Part shown: piece after piece, positions 1 through 8,702 of the stretch
How the letters are laid out: each line of letters begins with the position of its first letter
Position numbering within the stretch: position 1 is the first letter of the stretch
NCBI GenBank assembly: GCA_943328505.2
Contig: CALQAH020000025.1
Coordinates: forward strand, 1-32,983
DNA: 32,983 nucleotides
From: Rhizobium sp. Q54
Lineage (GTDB): Bacteria; Bacteroidota; Bacteroidia; Flavobacteriales; Flavobacteriaceae
Direction of reading: 5' to 3'
Made by a program: the position numbers and the translations under genes
Notes under the pieces: generated by a model
The model's input: only the letters and a program-made list of their open reading frames with translations
Databases searched by the model: none
What the model was told of the DNA's origin: nothing

Positions 1-493
1 GAGAATATTTTATATTTTCTGGGATTGGGTTTCCAATAGTTTGATTGTTATTTTTCAAATAATCAAACAAACTTATTTTTTGATTGATAGCATTATAAAT
101 CCAAAATTGATTTTGTGAGGCCATACCAATTTTTGAAATAACCATCGAATTGTCTATCTCTGAAAAATTTATTTTTTGAATTTCATTTAACTGATTGTCT
201 AAAGTAACAACAGAATTAAAATTTTCATAAAACAACATGATTTTCAATGGGTTAATAATGTCAACAAAGGAAATTTTACCTAAAGAAATATTTTTATATT
301 CAAAAATTTGATGCTCGTTTTGTTTTGTAAAAACATCGTTTTTTATAAAATAATTATTGCCCAAACCATCAAAACCAATGTAAATATCTGCTTCAATTGG
401 AAATGAATTAAGTTTAGTTATAGTCGTTTTATGTTCTTGACAAAAAACAGTACCAATAGTAAAAAACAGGATTAAACAAACAATTTTTTTCAT
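1..493 (-). CDS. Secreted protein of unknown function, 5' part only
   Basis: An open frame reads on the minus strand from an ATG at 493 and runs off the left edge without a stop (about 164 codons seen). The first residues, MKKIVCLILFFTIGTVFC followed by Q, look like a signal peptide, either type I or a lipoprotein with Cys18. The visible mature part alternates short hydrophobic strands with polar turns (for example KISFVDIINPLKIMLFYENF and QFWIYNAINQKISLFDYL), a pattern seen in beta-propeller-like proteins. That fold is inference; I do not recognise the family. The frame contains no stops over 493 bases and has the AT-rich codon use of its neighbours, so I take it as a real gene. It is divergent from the GLPGLI gene at 721. 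A short heptad repeat lies about 20 bases upstream of its start. Confidence 0.8.
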   Translation of the reverse strand, partial: MKKIVCLILFFTIGTVFCQEHKTTITKLNSFPIEADIYIGFDGLGNNYFIKNDVFTKQNEHQIFEYKNISLGKISFVDIINPLKIMLFYENFNSVVTLDNQLNEIQKINFSEIDNSMVISKIGMASQNQFWIYNAINQKISLFDYLKNNNQTIGNPIPENIKYS

Positions 494-511
494 GAATGCT
501 AATGTACAATA

Positions 512-528
512 AATTGTGAATTGTAATT
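512..528. repeat. Short heptad repeat (AATTGTG/AATTGTA), 2.4 copies
   Basis: Two 7-base units, AATTGTG and AATTGTA, followed by ATT. They belong to the same sequence family as the AATTCAC/TGTGAAT arrays around 8675 and 9077. It lies in the leader of the minus-strand gene that starts at 493. Too short to be convincing alone; listed because it matches the larger arrays. Confidence 0.5.
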
Positions 529-658
529 AAGAATGATATTTAAATTTTGCAGTTTCTAAAAGTTTCGATCCTAGCACAAGAAATATAATTTTTACTCGTC
601 TAATTTTTTAAACTTATTTTTAAACGAGTTTTTTCTAATTTGTATTATTTAACAAAAG

Positions 659-694
659 TTTGGTAACATATATTGTAATGATTCGTCATATTTG
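659..694 (+). promoter_or_regulatory. Possible promoter of the GLPGLI/receptor unit
   Basis: TTTGG at 659-663 and CATATTTG at 687-694 resemble the Bacteroidota -33 (TTTG) and -7 (TAnnTTTG) boxes, with one mismatch in the -7 box and a 23-base spacer. It ends 26 bases before the start codon at 721. Pattern match only. Confidence 0.35.
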
Positions 695-720
695 CTAATC
701 AAATTTTAAAATCAATTTTC

Positions 721-1626
721 ATGAAAAAAATAGTTCTCTCATTTGCCCTTTTATTTTCGATTATGGTATCCCAAGCTCAAAAAGATTTTCAAGGCATGGC
801 GGTTTATGAATCAAAAACAAGCACTTCAGAATTTAAAGAAAGAATGGCTGGAAACAAAGAAATGTCACCAGATATGCTTAAAATGATTGAAGAGCGAATG
901 AAAAAAATGTTTGAAAAAACATTTATACTCAACTTTGATAAATCAGCATCTATTTATAAAGAAGAAGAAAAATTAGAAGCACCAGGCCAAGGTGGTGGTG
1001 GAATGAGAATGATGTCTTCCATGATGGGTGGCGGTGGAACTTTTTATAAAAATGCAAAAGACAAATCGTATACTGTTGATAAAGAGTTTATGGGAAAAGA
1101 GTTTTTGATTAAAGATTCTTTGCCTAACTTAAATTGGAAAATGGAAACCGAAACAAGAGTTATTGGTGGTTACAATTGTTTTAAAGCAACTGCAGTGCGT
1201 CCAGTAAGCAAATCCGACTTTAGAAATTTCAGACCCAAAAAAGATGAAGCTAAGAAAACAGAAGAATTAAAAACGGAAGGCAAAGAAAAGAAAACCAATT
1301 TTATGGATGAATTTGAATTGCCAAAAGAAATAACCATTACTGCTTGGTACACTCCAGAAATCCCAGTAAATCAAGGACCCGAAAACTATTGGGGTTTACC
1401 AGGTTTAATTCTTGAAGTAAATGATGGAAAAACCGTAATCCTTTGTTCGAAAGTAGTGATGAATGCCAAAGAGAAAGTGGAAATCAAAGCTCCAACTACT
1501 GGAAAAGTAATTTCTCAAAAAGAATATGATGAGACTGTTGTTAAAAAAATGGATGAAATGCGTGAAATGAATCAAGGGCAAGGACAAGGACAAGGAAGAG
1601 GTGGAATGAGATTTGGCGGTAACTAA
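721..1626 (+). CDS. GLPGLI family secreted protein, Met/Gly-rich
   Basis: A 301-residue exported protein. Residues 1-20 are a clear signal peptide ending in SQAQ. The family-naming motif GLPGLI is present exactly at residues 225-230 within a WGLPGLILEV context. GLPGLI proteins are periplasmic or surface proteins of Bacteroidota, typically encoded beside a TonB-receptor-like barrel gene, as here; their biochemical role is unknown. This copy is rich in methionine (22 Met) and has two low-complexity glycine tracts, at residues 87-106 (Gly runs flanking Met pairs) and at the C-terminus (repeated GQ, then GGMRFGGN). Such Met/Gly tracts could bind metal ions or be a flexible surface tether; that is speculation. 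The barrel gene follows 59 bases downstream on the same strand with no terminator between, so the two are probably co-transcribed. Confidence 0.93.
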   Translation: MKKIVLSFALLFSIMVSQAQKDFQGMAVYESKTSTSEFKERMAGNKEMSPDMLKMIEERMKKMFEKTFILNFDKSASIYKEEEKLEAPGQGGGGMRMMSSMMGGGGTFYKNAKDKSYTVDKEFMGKEFLIKDSLPNLNWKMETETRVIGGYNCFKATAVRPVSKSDFRNFRPKKDEAKKTEELKTEGKEKKTNFMDEFELPKEITITAWYTPEIPVNQGPENYWGLPGLILEVNDGKTVILCSKVVMNAKEKVEIKAPTTGKVISQKEYDETVVKKMDEMREMNQGQGQGQGRGGMRFGGN

Positions 1627-1685
1627 ATTTAAAAAAAAAACAGCTTTTTATTTTAAGTAAAGCCTATTCACACTACAGTATCAAC

Positions 1686-4373
1686 ATGAAAAAAATTCTA
1701 TTCTTTTTTACATTTTTATTTTCTATCTATTCCTTTTCCCAAAACATCCGTTTCGAAGGAGTTATTCAAGACAATAACAAAACACCGCTAGAAATGGCAA
1801 ACATTATGGCAATGAATACGGTTGCCAAAACCATGGATGCCTATGCTATTACAAACGACAAAGGAAAATTTATTCTAAACCTTAACCCCAACACAACCTA
1901 TTCCATTAAGTTGAGTTACCTTGGAATGCAAAACAAGGAAATTACAGTAACTACTCAAACTCAAAATATTACGCAAAATATAACTATGGAATCGGGTGGA
2001 ATTGAGCTGGAAGGTGTCGAGATTGTGAGAGAAATGCCCGTTTCAATTAAAGGAGATACCATTGTTTATAACGCCGATTCTTTTAAAACAGGGACCGAAA
2101 GAAAACTCGAAGATATTTTAAAAAAACTACCTGGAGTTGAAGTTAATGCCGATGGTGAAGTAGAAGTAGAAGGTAAAAAAGTTACGAAGTTAATGGTGGA
2201 AGGCAAAGATTTTTTTGATGGAGATACCAAACTCGGGGTTAAAAATATTCCAGCCGATGCTATTGATAAAGTTCAAGTGCTTCGTAATTACAACGAAAAC
2301 TCCATCTTGAAAGGTGTCGAAAACAATCAAGACAATATTGCCATGAATATTAAATTGAAAGATGGTAAAAAGAATTTTTGGTTTGGTGACATGACAGCTG
2401 GCGGTGGTTTTGACGATAATGAAAAATTTGACCGTTACCTTGTAAATCCCAAAGCATTTTATTACAGTCCAAAATACAGTGTCAATATTATTTCTAATTT
2501 TAATAATATTGGCGAATTACCACTAACCATTCAAGATTATTTTAAATTTACAGGCGGATTTAGGAATATGATGTCAAAAGGAGGTTCCAGTTTTAATGTA
2601 TCCTCAAATGATTTAGGAATTTCACTGCTAAGAAACAATAGGGCTAAAGAAATAGAAACCCAATTTGGAGCCACAAATTTTTCATACAATCCATCTAAAG
2701 CATGGACTTTGAGCGGTTTCGGAATTCTTTCAACCTCCATAACCGATTTGGAAACAAAATCTCAAACCAATATTTTAGCACCCAATTCTTCACAAATTGC
2801 ATCTACAGAAAACAGAAACGAGATTGCGCATCAAAAAAGCAATTTAGGTTTGTTTAAGTTAAGCTCGAGTTACAAACCAAGTGCTAAATTTCAATTTGAT
2901 TATGATATTTTAACCAAATTGTCAAAACAAGACGAAGACAATTCTTTAGTAAGGGAATACACAGAAGATATACAATCTCAAAAAAAACAAGATCCTACCT
3001 CAGTCAATCAAAATATGAGTTTTTATTACACACACAATGATAAAAATATTTTTGCTTTAGAAATACAACATTTGTATCAGGATGAAAACCCGTTTTACAA
3101 TGCCAATTTGCAATCGCAACCTTTTGATTTGAGTGGATACAACACTTTTCAAACCAGAAACGATATCAATCAAAACCGTTTTGTTAAAACCAATAAGATT
3201 GATGGTAAATTAGATTATTACTACATGCTTAACAACAAGAGCAATATCAATCTTACCTTTGGAAATACCTATTCACAACAAAATTTTGATTCAAGCATTT
3301 ATCAAATTTTAGACAATCAAACAGTAAACAATTTAAATAGTACTGAAAATACTAACAATGTTGATTATTACTTCAATGATGTCTTTTTAGGTTTACATTA
3401 CAAGATTCTTACCGGGAAATTCACATTCACGCCAGGAGTAAGTTTCCATTCGTACAATATGAATAATAAACAATTAGGCGAATACAACACACAAAAATTT
3501 TATAGAGTTTTACCCGATTTTCTTGCCATCTACCAAATAAAAAAATCAGAAACATTAACGTACAATTTTGGAATGACAAATAATTTTACCGACATCAATA
3601 AATTAGCGGAGGGTTTTGTGTTAAATAATTATAATAGTCTATCCAAAGGATTTAGAGATTTAGAGAATTCAACTTCAATATCACATTCTTTGCGTTACTT
3701 TAAATATAATATGTTCAATTTTGAAAACATAAGTGGAAATATAAGTTACTCTAAAACGCTTGATGCAGTTAAAACAAGTTCTAATTTTAATGGAGTAAAT
3801 CAAACTTCATCTCCAATTAATTCTCCTTTTGCCGACGAAACAGTTTCAGGTTTTGGTAGCTACGGACGCTCTTTTCTTAAGTATTATAAAGCATCCTTTA
3901 ACACAAGAGTCAATTGGTCCAAATTTAACAACATCCAAAATTCAGTAGCCGCTTCAACAGAAAGTTTTACTCAAGATTATACCATAAAACTGGCTACAAA
4001 TTATAAAAAATTACCAAATATCGAACTTGGTTATTCCTATACAATCAACGATTATAACGATTCAAAATTCTTTACTGACAAACCCTTTGCGCGCTTGGAT
4101 TACTTTTTTTTAAATAGCTTTTCTTTTGTTGCAGATTATGAGTTTTATCACTACTACAACAACAGTAGAACAGTCGAAAACGAATACGATTTTCTAACAG
4201 CAAGCTTAATTTATCAAAAGAAAGATAGCAAATGGGAATTCAAAATTGCCGCAACCAACTTGCTCAACACCACTTCACTCAACGATGATAGATTTGATCA
4301 ATTTAGAGCAAGCACCTCTCAATATGCCGTGCAACCAAGATACGTTATCTTTAGCTTGAAATATAATTTGTAG
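1686..4373 (+). CDS. Outer-membrane beta-barrel protein, TonB-receptor-like, with carboxypeptidase-regulatory domain
   Basis: An 895-residue outer-membrane protein. Residues 1-18 form a signal peptide (ending FSIYSFS, then Q). Residues about 20-105 are a carboxypeptidase-regulatory-like Ig-fold domain (IRFEGVIQDNNKTPLEMAN and YSIKLSYLGMQNKEITV). Residues about 120-230 form a plug domain (DTIVYNADSFKTGTERKLED, then LPGVEV and KVTKLMVEGKDFFDGD). The rest is a long barrel with many aromatic-ended strands, closing with FSLKYNL. No clear TonB box or SusC-specific signature was seen, so it fits the outer membrane beta-barrel family paired with GLPGLI proteins better than SusC. Its ligand cannot be read from sequence. 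It probably shares a transcript with the GLPGLI gene. The start codon at 1686 is followed directly by the signal peptide, which fixes the start. Confidence 0.9.
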   Translation: MKKILFFFTFLFSIYSFSQNIRFEGVIQDNNKTPLEMANIMAMNTVAKTMDAYAITNDKGKFILNLNPNTTYSIKLSYLGMQNKEITVTTQTQNITQNITMESGGIELEGVEIVREMPVSIKGDTIVYNADSFKTGTERKLEDILKKLPGVEVNADGEVEVEGKKVTKLMVEGKDFFDGDTKLGVKNIPADAIDKVQVLRNYNENSILKGVENNQDNIAMNIKLKDGKKNFWFGDMTAGGGFDDNEKFDRYLVNPKAFYYSPKYSVNIISNFNNIGELPLTIQDYFKFTGGFRNMMSKGGSSFNVSSNDLGISLLRNNRAKEIETQFGATNFSYNPSKAWTLSGFGILSTSITDLETKSQTNILAPNSSQIASTENRNEIAHQKSNLGLFKLSSSYKPSAKFQFDYDILTKLSKQDEDNSLVREYTEDIQSQKKQDPTSVNQNMSFYYTHNDKNIFALEIQHLYQDENPFYNANLQSQPFDLSGYNTFQTRNDINQNRFVKTNKIDGKLDYYYMLNNKSNINLTFGNTYSQQNFDSSIYQILDNQTVNNLNSTENTNNVDYYFNDVFLGLHYKILTGKFTFTPGVSFHSYNMNNKQLGEYNTQKFYRVLPDFLAIYQIKKSETLTYNFGMTNNFTDINKLAEGFVLNNYNSLSKGFRDLENSTSISHSLRYFKYNMFNFENISGNISYSKTLDAVKTSSNFNGVNQTSSPINSPFADETVSGFGSYGRSFLKYYKASFNTRVNWSKFNNIQNSVAASTESFTQDYTIKLATNYKKLPNIELGYSYTINDYNDSKFFTDKPFARLDYFFLNSFSFVADYEFYHYYNNSRTVENEYDFLTASLIYQKKDSKWEFKIAATNLLNTTSLNDDRFDQFRASTSQYAVQPRYVIFSLKYNL

Positions 4374-4408
4374 TTTTTTTTAGCTTTTTCCCGCTTTCCA
4401 TTCTATCT

Positions 4409-4439
4409 TTTTAGTCTCGTTAAAAAAACGAGACTAAAA
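4409..4439. terminator. 13-bp perfect hairpin between receptor and acylase genes
   Basis: Arms TTTTAGTCTCGTT (4409-4421) and AACGAGACTAAAA (4427-4439) pair perfectly around a 5-base A loop, 36 bases after the receptor stop. There is no clean T run after the right arm on the plus strand, so it may act as a weak terminator or RNA-stabilising hairpin. Confidence 0.55.
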
Positions 4440-4449
4440 TGGATTTTCA

Positions 4450-4476
4450 TTGTAAATGTAAATTCTATTATATTTG
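4450..4476 (+). promoter_or_regulatory. Predicted Bacteroidota-type promoter of the penicillin acylase gene
   Basis: TATATTTG at 4469-4476 is a perfect TAnnTTTG -7 box; TTG at 4450-4452 is a possible -33 box with a 16-base spacer, slightly short. It lies just after the hairpin and 17 bases before the ATG at 4494, implying a very short leader. Confidence 0.5.
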
Positions 4477-4493
4477 TAAATATCCATTCTCCT

Positions 4494-6878
4494 ATGAAAA
4501 TCCTTAAAAAAACACTCCTTTTATTAGTAGCCATCATTGTTTTACTTATAATAGTTGTCTTGGGTTACTTGCAATACACAAAACCAATCTACGAAGGAGA
4601 AGTAGAGCTAAATAATATACAAAAAGAAACCACCGTTTACTATGATGAGTTTGGAGTTCCACATATTTATGCAGCGACACAAAAAGACGCATTAACAACA
4701 CTGGGTTATGTTCACGCACAAGACAGGTTATGGCAAATGGAACTGCTTCGAAGAATTGCTCCTGGGAGATTGTCCGAATTGTTTGGTAGTGTGGCACTCA
4801 AAAACGATCTTTTTTTTGCAGGAATTGGCATTGATGAAAATTCAGAAAAAGCCATTTCAGAATTGGATAAAAATTCACCAACTTACCAACTTACCATGGC
4901 TTATATTGATGGCGTGAATCAATATCTTGATGAAGGAAAAACACCTATCGAGTTTCAATTATTAGGCGTTAAAAAAGAAAAATTCACCATAAAAGATGTC
5001 TATAATATTTTCGGATTCATGTCCTTTAGCTTCGCAATGGCACAAAAAACAGACCCGCTTTTAACCGATATTCGCAATAAATTTGGAATGGATTATTTAA
5101 AAGATTTTGGAATTGATGGTTCATTTGGAACAACACAACTAAAATCATTTAAAGGGAATTATAAAGAGTATGCTCAAATCTCAAAATCGATTGCGAGTTT
5201 ATTAGAAAATTCTCCCGTTCCTCCATTTGTTGGAAGTAACAGTTGGGTCATTGGCGCCGAAAAAACAAAAAATAATAAAGTGATTTTTTCCAACGATCCA
5301 CATATTGTTTTTTCACAACCTTGTACTTGGTATGAAGCCCACATTGTAACGCCCGATTATGAAATGTATGGCTATCATTTAGCGGGAACACCTTTTCCTT
5401 TATTGGGTCACAATCATAACTATGCCTACGGTTTAACCATGTTTGAAAACGATGATATCGATTTATTTCAAGAAGAAGTAAATCCTGCTAATGCCAACCA
5501 ATACAAAACTGTTTCAGGCTATAAAAATTTCATTACAAAGCAAAAAATTATCAAAGTAAAGGACAGTTCAGATGTGGTATTGAATCTTAAAACCTCACAA
5601 CACGGTCCAATTGTCAATGGAGTATTGGATGGAATAAAAACCAAAATGCCTGTTGCGATGTCATGGATTTATACCAGTCAAAAAAATCAAATTCTAGAAG
5701 CAGTTTATTCACTATCACATGCTAAAAATCTTGAAGACTTTCATAAAAGTGTTGCCCTTATTCGCGCGCCAGGATTAAATATTATGTATGGCGATGCTAA
5801 AAATAATATTGCTTGGATAACTTCTGGTAAATTATATAAAGTCGATAAATCGGTCAATACCAACTTCATTCTCAATGGCACCAATGGTATTGATGATCAA
5901 AAAGAATTCCTTGATTTTTCCAAAAATCCAGTGGCAATAAACCCAAATTGGAATTATGTCTATTCCTCAAATAATCAACCCGAAGCTATCGATGGCTATC
6001 TGTATCCAGGATATTATTTGCCCAAAGACAGAGCCAATAGAATTGACGGTTTATTGTCTCCAAAAAACAATTGGACTTCCAAAGACGTATGTAAAATGAT
6101 TACTGACAATACTTCTTCCACATCGGAAAGTATAGTGAATGAAATGATTGCAACGCTGGATGTTTCAAAGTTCTCTATTAAAGAAAAACAAGCCCTTACG
6201 GTTTTAAAAAATTGGAAAGGAACCAACAATCTTCAAGATATTGCGCCAACACTATATAACAAATGGCTTTATTTTTATTTAAAAAATACTTTTGAAGACG
6301 AAATGGGTGAAGAAGAATTCCAACTGTTTTTGGGAACACACATCATGAAGCAAGTGATTGAAGCACAATCTCAAAATGCAACCTCACCTTGGTGGGACAA
6401 TTGTGCAACAAAAAATAGAAAAGAAACGCGCCAAGAAATTTTAACTTCTTCTTTTAAACTTGCCATTGCGTCCCTTGAAAAGCAGCATGGAACCGACATC
6501 AATACATGGAAATGGGAAAAAGTACATGTGTTAGAACACCAACATCCAATTGGTAAAGTGGCACTTTTTCACAAGTTTTTCAATGTTGGAGTTTTCCCAA
6601 TTGCGGGAACGAATGAAGTAATCAACAACTTGTTTTTTACTTTTTCAGATGCAACGCAATATACCATTAAAGGCGGTCCTTCTTCGCGTCGTGTTATCGA
6701 TTTTTCGGATATTGAAAACAGTCAAAGTATTCTTCCAACTGGACAATCCGGAAATCCAATGAGCAAACATTATAATGATCAAGCAGCGATGTATGTTGAT
6801 GGGAAATTTAGAAAAATGAAACTCAATAAGGCAGAAATTATCAGAACATCTACGAAATTGGTTTTCAAACCAAAATAA
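4494..6878 (+). CDS. Penicillin acylase family protein (Ntn hydrolase)
   Basis: A 794-residue member of the penicillin acylase (peptidase S45-like) family, which hydrolyses amide bonds of acylated amines, including beta-lactam side chains or acyl-homoserine lactones in some members. Residues about 5-26 are one hydrophobic segment, so the enzyme is exported and probably membrane-anchored on the periplasmic side. These enzymes are made as a precursor and self-cleave before a nucleophile that becomes the N-terminus of the beta chain. Here the VGSNSWVIG motif places that nucleophile at Ser248, giving alpha and beta chains of about 220 and 547 residues. The family C-terminal motif PTGQSGNPMSKHYNDQ is present. 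The N-terminal part also matches (VYYDEFGVPHIYA, YVHAQDRLWQMELLRRIAPG). The natural substrate cannot be read from sequence. It follows its own predicted promoter and precedes kmo by 101 bases. Confidence 0.92.
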   Translation: MKILKKTLLLLVAIIVLLIIVVLGYLQYTKPIYEGEVELNNIQKETTVYYDEFGVPHIYAATQKDALTTLGYVHAQDRLWQMELLRRIAPGRLSELFGSVALKNDLFFAGIGIDENSEKAISELDKNSPTYQLTMAYIDGVNQYLDEGKTPIEFQLLGVKKEKFTIKDVYNIFGFMSFSFAMAQKTDPLLTDIRNKFGMDYLKDFGIDGSFGTTQLKSFKGNYKEYAQISKSIASLLENSPVPPFVGSNSWVIGAEKTKNNKVIFSNDPHIVFSQPCTWYEAHIVTPDYEMYGYHLAGTPFPLLGHNHNYAYGLTMFENDDIDLFQEEVNPANANQYKTVSGYKNFITKQKIIKVKDSSDVVLNLKTSQHGPIVNGVLDGIKTKMPVAMSWIYTSQKNQILEAVYSLSHAKNLEDFHKSVALIRAPGLNIMYGDAKNNIAWITSGKLYKVDKSVNTNFILNGTNGIDDQKEFLDFSKNPVAINPNWNYVYSSNNQPEAIDGYLYPGYYLPKDRANRIDGLLSPKNNWTSKDVCKMITDNTSSTSESIVNEMIATLDVSKFSIKEKQALTVLKNWKGTNNLQDIAPTLYNKWLYFYLKNTFEDEMGEEEFQLFLGTHIMKQVIEAQSQNATSPWWDNCATKNRKETRQEILTSSFKLAIASLEKQHGTDINTWKWEKVHVLEHQHPIGKVALFHKFFNVGVFPIAGTNEVINNLFFTFSDATQYTIKGGPSSRRVIDFSDIENSQSILPTGQSGNPMSKHYNDQAAMYVDGKFRKMKLNKAEIIRTSTKLVFKPK

Positions 6879-6949
6879 AGTATCCTAGAAATCTCGCTAT
6901 TTTTAAACAATAAAGCAGTCATAAATAGTAATTCTGTGGCTAAAAAAAT

Positions 6950-6957
6950 TAAATTTG
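6950..6957 (+). promoter_or_regulatory. Possible -7 box for kmo
   Basis: TAAATTTG matches the TAnnTTTG -7 consensus and lies 22 bases before the ATG at 6980. No TTG -33 element is found at a proper distance, so confidence is low. Confidence 0.3.
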
Positions 6958-6979
6958 CAAAACCGTTTATAAATTCTAA

Positions 6980-8326
6980 ATGCAAAACCCTCAAAAAATT
7001 GCTGTTATTGGCTCTGGATTAGTAGGCTCATTATTGGCAATATACCTTAAAAAAGCTGGTCATACGGTACATGTTTATGATAGAAGTCCAGATACTCGAA
7101 AAATTAATTTTTCAGGACGATCTATCAATTTAGTCATGTCAAATCGAGGTTGGAAAACTTTGGAAGATATAGGTTTGGATGATGAGATTAGAAAAATTGG
7201 AATTCCAGTCGATAAAAGAGCCATTCATCTGGTGAATCATGACTTGAATTATCAATATTATGGTAAAGAAGGAGAAGCCATTTTTTCATTATCCAGAGGG
7301 ATTCTAAACCGAAAAATGATTGATTTAGCAGAAGAAGCCGGAGTCGAATTTTACTTTGAACAAAAAATTTGGGATGTCACACTTTCAACCGCTACATTGC
7401 ATATTGGTGAAACCGAACGCGGCGAATGGACCGAAGTGAATTATGATATGGTTTTTGGTGCCGATGGTGCTTTTTCTAGAATTAGACATCGTATGCAACG
7501 CCAAAGCATGTTTAATTATTCGCAAGAATTTTTAGATATTGGTTACAAAGAATTGAACATTCCTGCCAATGCTGATGGAACGCATAAACTAGACAAACAT
7601 TCCTTGCATATTTGGCCTCGAGGAAAATATATGTTGATGGCATTGCCCAATTTAGACGGAAGTTTTACCTGTACTTTTTTCATGCCTTTTGAAGGTGAAA
7701 ATTCGTTTGAATCTTTAAAAACAATTGATGATGTTACTGCTTTTTTTACCAAGAATTTACCAGATACCATTGATGTGATTCCAAAATTAGCCGAGGATTT
7801 TTTCAAAAACCCAACCAGTACTTTGGTAACTATGAAATGTTTTCCGTGGACATTTGAAGATAAAATTGCCTTGATTGGCGATGCTTGTCATGCCATAGTC
7901 CCTTTTTATGGTCAAGGAATGAACTCCGGTTTTGAGGATATTACCGTTTTAAACGAAATGATGATAAAATATGGCAACGATTGGAAGATGATTTTCTCTG
8001 AATATGAAAAATCAAGAAAACCCAATGCCGATGCGATTGCCGAACTTTCCTATCGCAACTTCATGGAAATGAGTTCTAAAACTGCCGACGAAAAATTCCT
8101 TTTACAGAAGAAAATAGAAAAACATTTTGCCAATAAATATCCCGATAAATGGATTCCGCTTTACAGTCGGGTTACTTTTAGCCATCGTCCCTATTCAGAA
8201 GCCTTGGCAATTGGAGATTTCCAAGATGGTATTATGAAACAAATTTTGGCCATTAATCGTATTGAAGCCATTTGGGATAGTGAGGAAGTTGAACAAAAAA
8301 TGTTGGAGTTGTTGAATAGTAACTAA
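6980..8326 (+). CDS. kmo: Kynurenine 3-monooxygenase
   Basis: A 448-residue FAD-dependent aromatic hydroxylase that converts L-kynurenine to 3-hydroxykynurenine with NADPH and O2. The N-terminal Rossmann motif reads AVIGSGLVGSLLAIYLKKAG, with YDRSPD closing the dinucleotide fold. The second FAD motif, GD at residues 300-301 followed by ACHAIVPFYGQGMNSGFED, is the form typical of KMO rather than of general PHBH-type hydroxylases. Length matches bacterial KMO. kynU lies about 3.3 kb downstream on the same strand but is separated by four genes. No tryptophan dioxygenase, formamidase or 3-hydroxyanthranilate dioxygenase is in the window. The pathway is known in several Bacteroidota, where it feeds quinolinate and NAD synthesis. 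The MazG-like gene starts 20 bases after its stop, so transcription likely continues. Confidence 0.93.
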   Translation: MQNPQKIAVIGSGLVGSLLAIYLKKAGHTVHVYDRSPDTRKINFSGRSINLVMSNRGWKTLEDIGLDDEIRKIGIPVDKRAIHLVNHDLNYQYYGKEGEAIFSLSRGILNRKMIDLAEEAGVEFYFEQKIWDVTLSTATLHIGETERGEWTEVNYDMVFGADGAFSRIRHRMQRQSMFNYSQEFLDIGYKELNIPANADGTHKLDKHSLHIWPRGKYMLMALPNLDGSFTCTFFMPFEGENSFESLKTIDDVTAFFTKNLPDTIDVIPKLAEDFFKNPTSTLVTMKCFPWTFEDKIALIGDACHAIVPFYGQGMNSGFEDITVLNEMMIKYGNDWKMIFSEYEKSRKPNADAIAELSYRNFMEMSSKTADEKFLLQKKIEKHFANKYPDKWIPLYSRVTFSHRPYSEALAIGDFQDGIMKQILAINRIEAIWDSEEVEQKMLELLNSN

Positions 8327-8346
8327 GTTTTTTTAAAATAAAAATC

Positions 8347-8673
8347 ATGGACCTAAAATCTTCCCAACTCCAAGTCGATACTTGGATTAAAGAACACGGT
8401 GTTCGCTATTTTAACGAATTAACCAATATGGCACAGCTTACTGAAGAAGTAGGCGAAGTAGCTCGAATAATTGCGCGTCGTTATGGCGAACAATCCGAAA
8501 AAGAAAGTGATAAAAACAAAGACCTTGGCGAAGAACTTGCCGATGTGGTTTTTGTAGTTTTGTGTCTCGCCAATCAAACTGGTATCGATTTACAAGCTGC
8601 TTTTGATAAAAAAATGGATTTAAAAACCAATCGCGACCATGACAGACATCAAAATAATGAGAAACTCAAATAA
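8347..8673 (+). CDS. MazG-like nucleotide pyrophosphohydrolase
   Basis: A 108-residue all-alpha NTP pyrophosphohydrolase of the MazG-like superfamily, which removes pyrophosphate from nucleoside triphosphates, often damaged or non-canonical ones. The metal-binding signature is visible: EEVGE at residues 33-37 in the first helix and EELAD (Glu62-Asp66) in the second. Single-domain length separates it from the two-domain MazG of E. coli. The tail NRDHDRHQNNEKLK is polar. It begins 20 bases after kmo. Its stop (8671-8673) is followed one base later by a heptad repeat array that fills the whole gap to the next gene. The exact substrate is unknown. Confidence 0.88.
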   Translation: MDLKSSQLQVDTWIKEHGVRYFNELTNMAQLTEEVGEVARIIARRYGEQSEKESDKNKDLGEELADVVFVVLCLANQTGIDLQAAFDKKMDLKTNRDHDRHQNNEKLK

Positions 8674-8674
8674 A

Positions 8675-8702
8675 TGTGAATTGTGAATTGTAAATTGTAA
8701 TT
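8675..8702 (+). repeat. Heptad tandem array (TGTGAAT), four units
   Basis: Exactly four 7-base units, TGTGAAT, TGTGAAT, TGTAAAT and TGTAATT, fill the space from one base after the MazG-like stop to the start codon of the four-helix-bundle gene at 8703. It is the reverse-complement sense of the AATTCAC array at 9077-9108, so the two form inverted flanks of that gene. Confidence 0.9.

Noticed and set aside
594..635. Possible terminator (ACTCGT ... ACGAGT followed by T run)
   Set aside because: The stem is only 6 bases with a 24-base loop and no plus-strand gene lies upstream.
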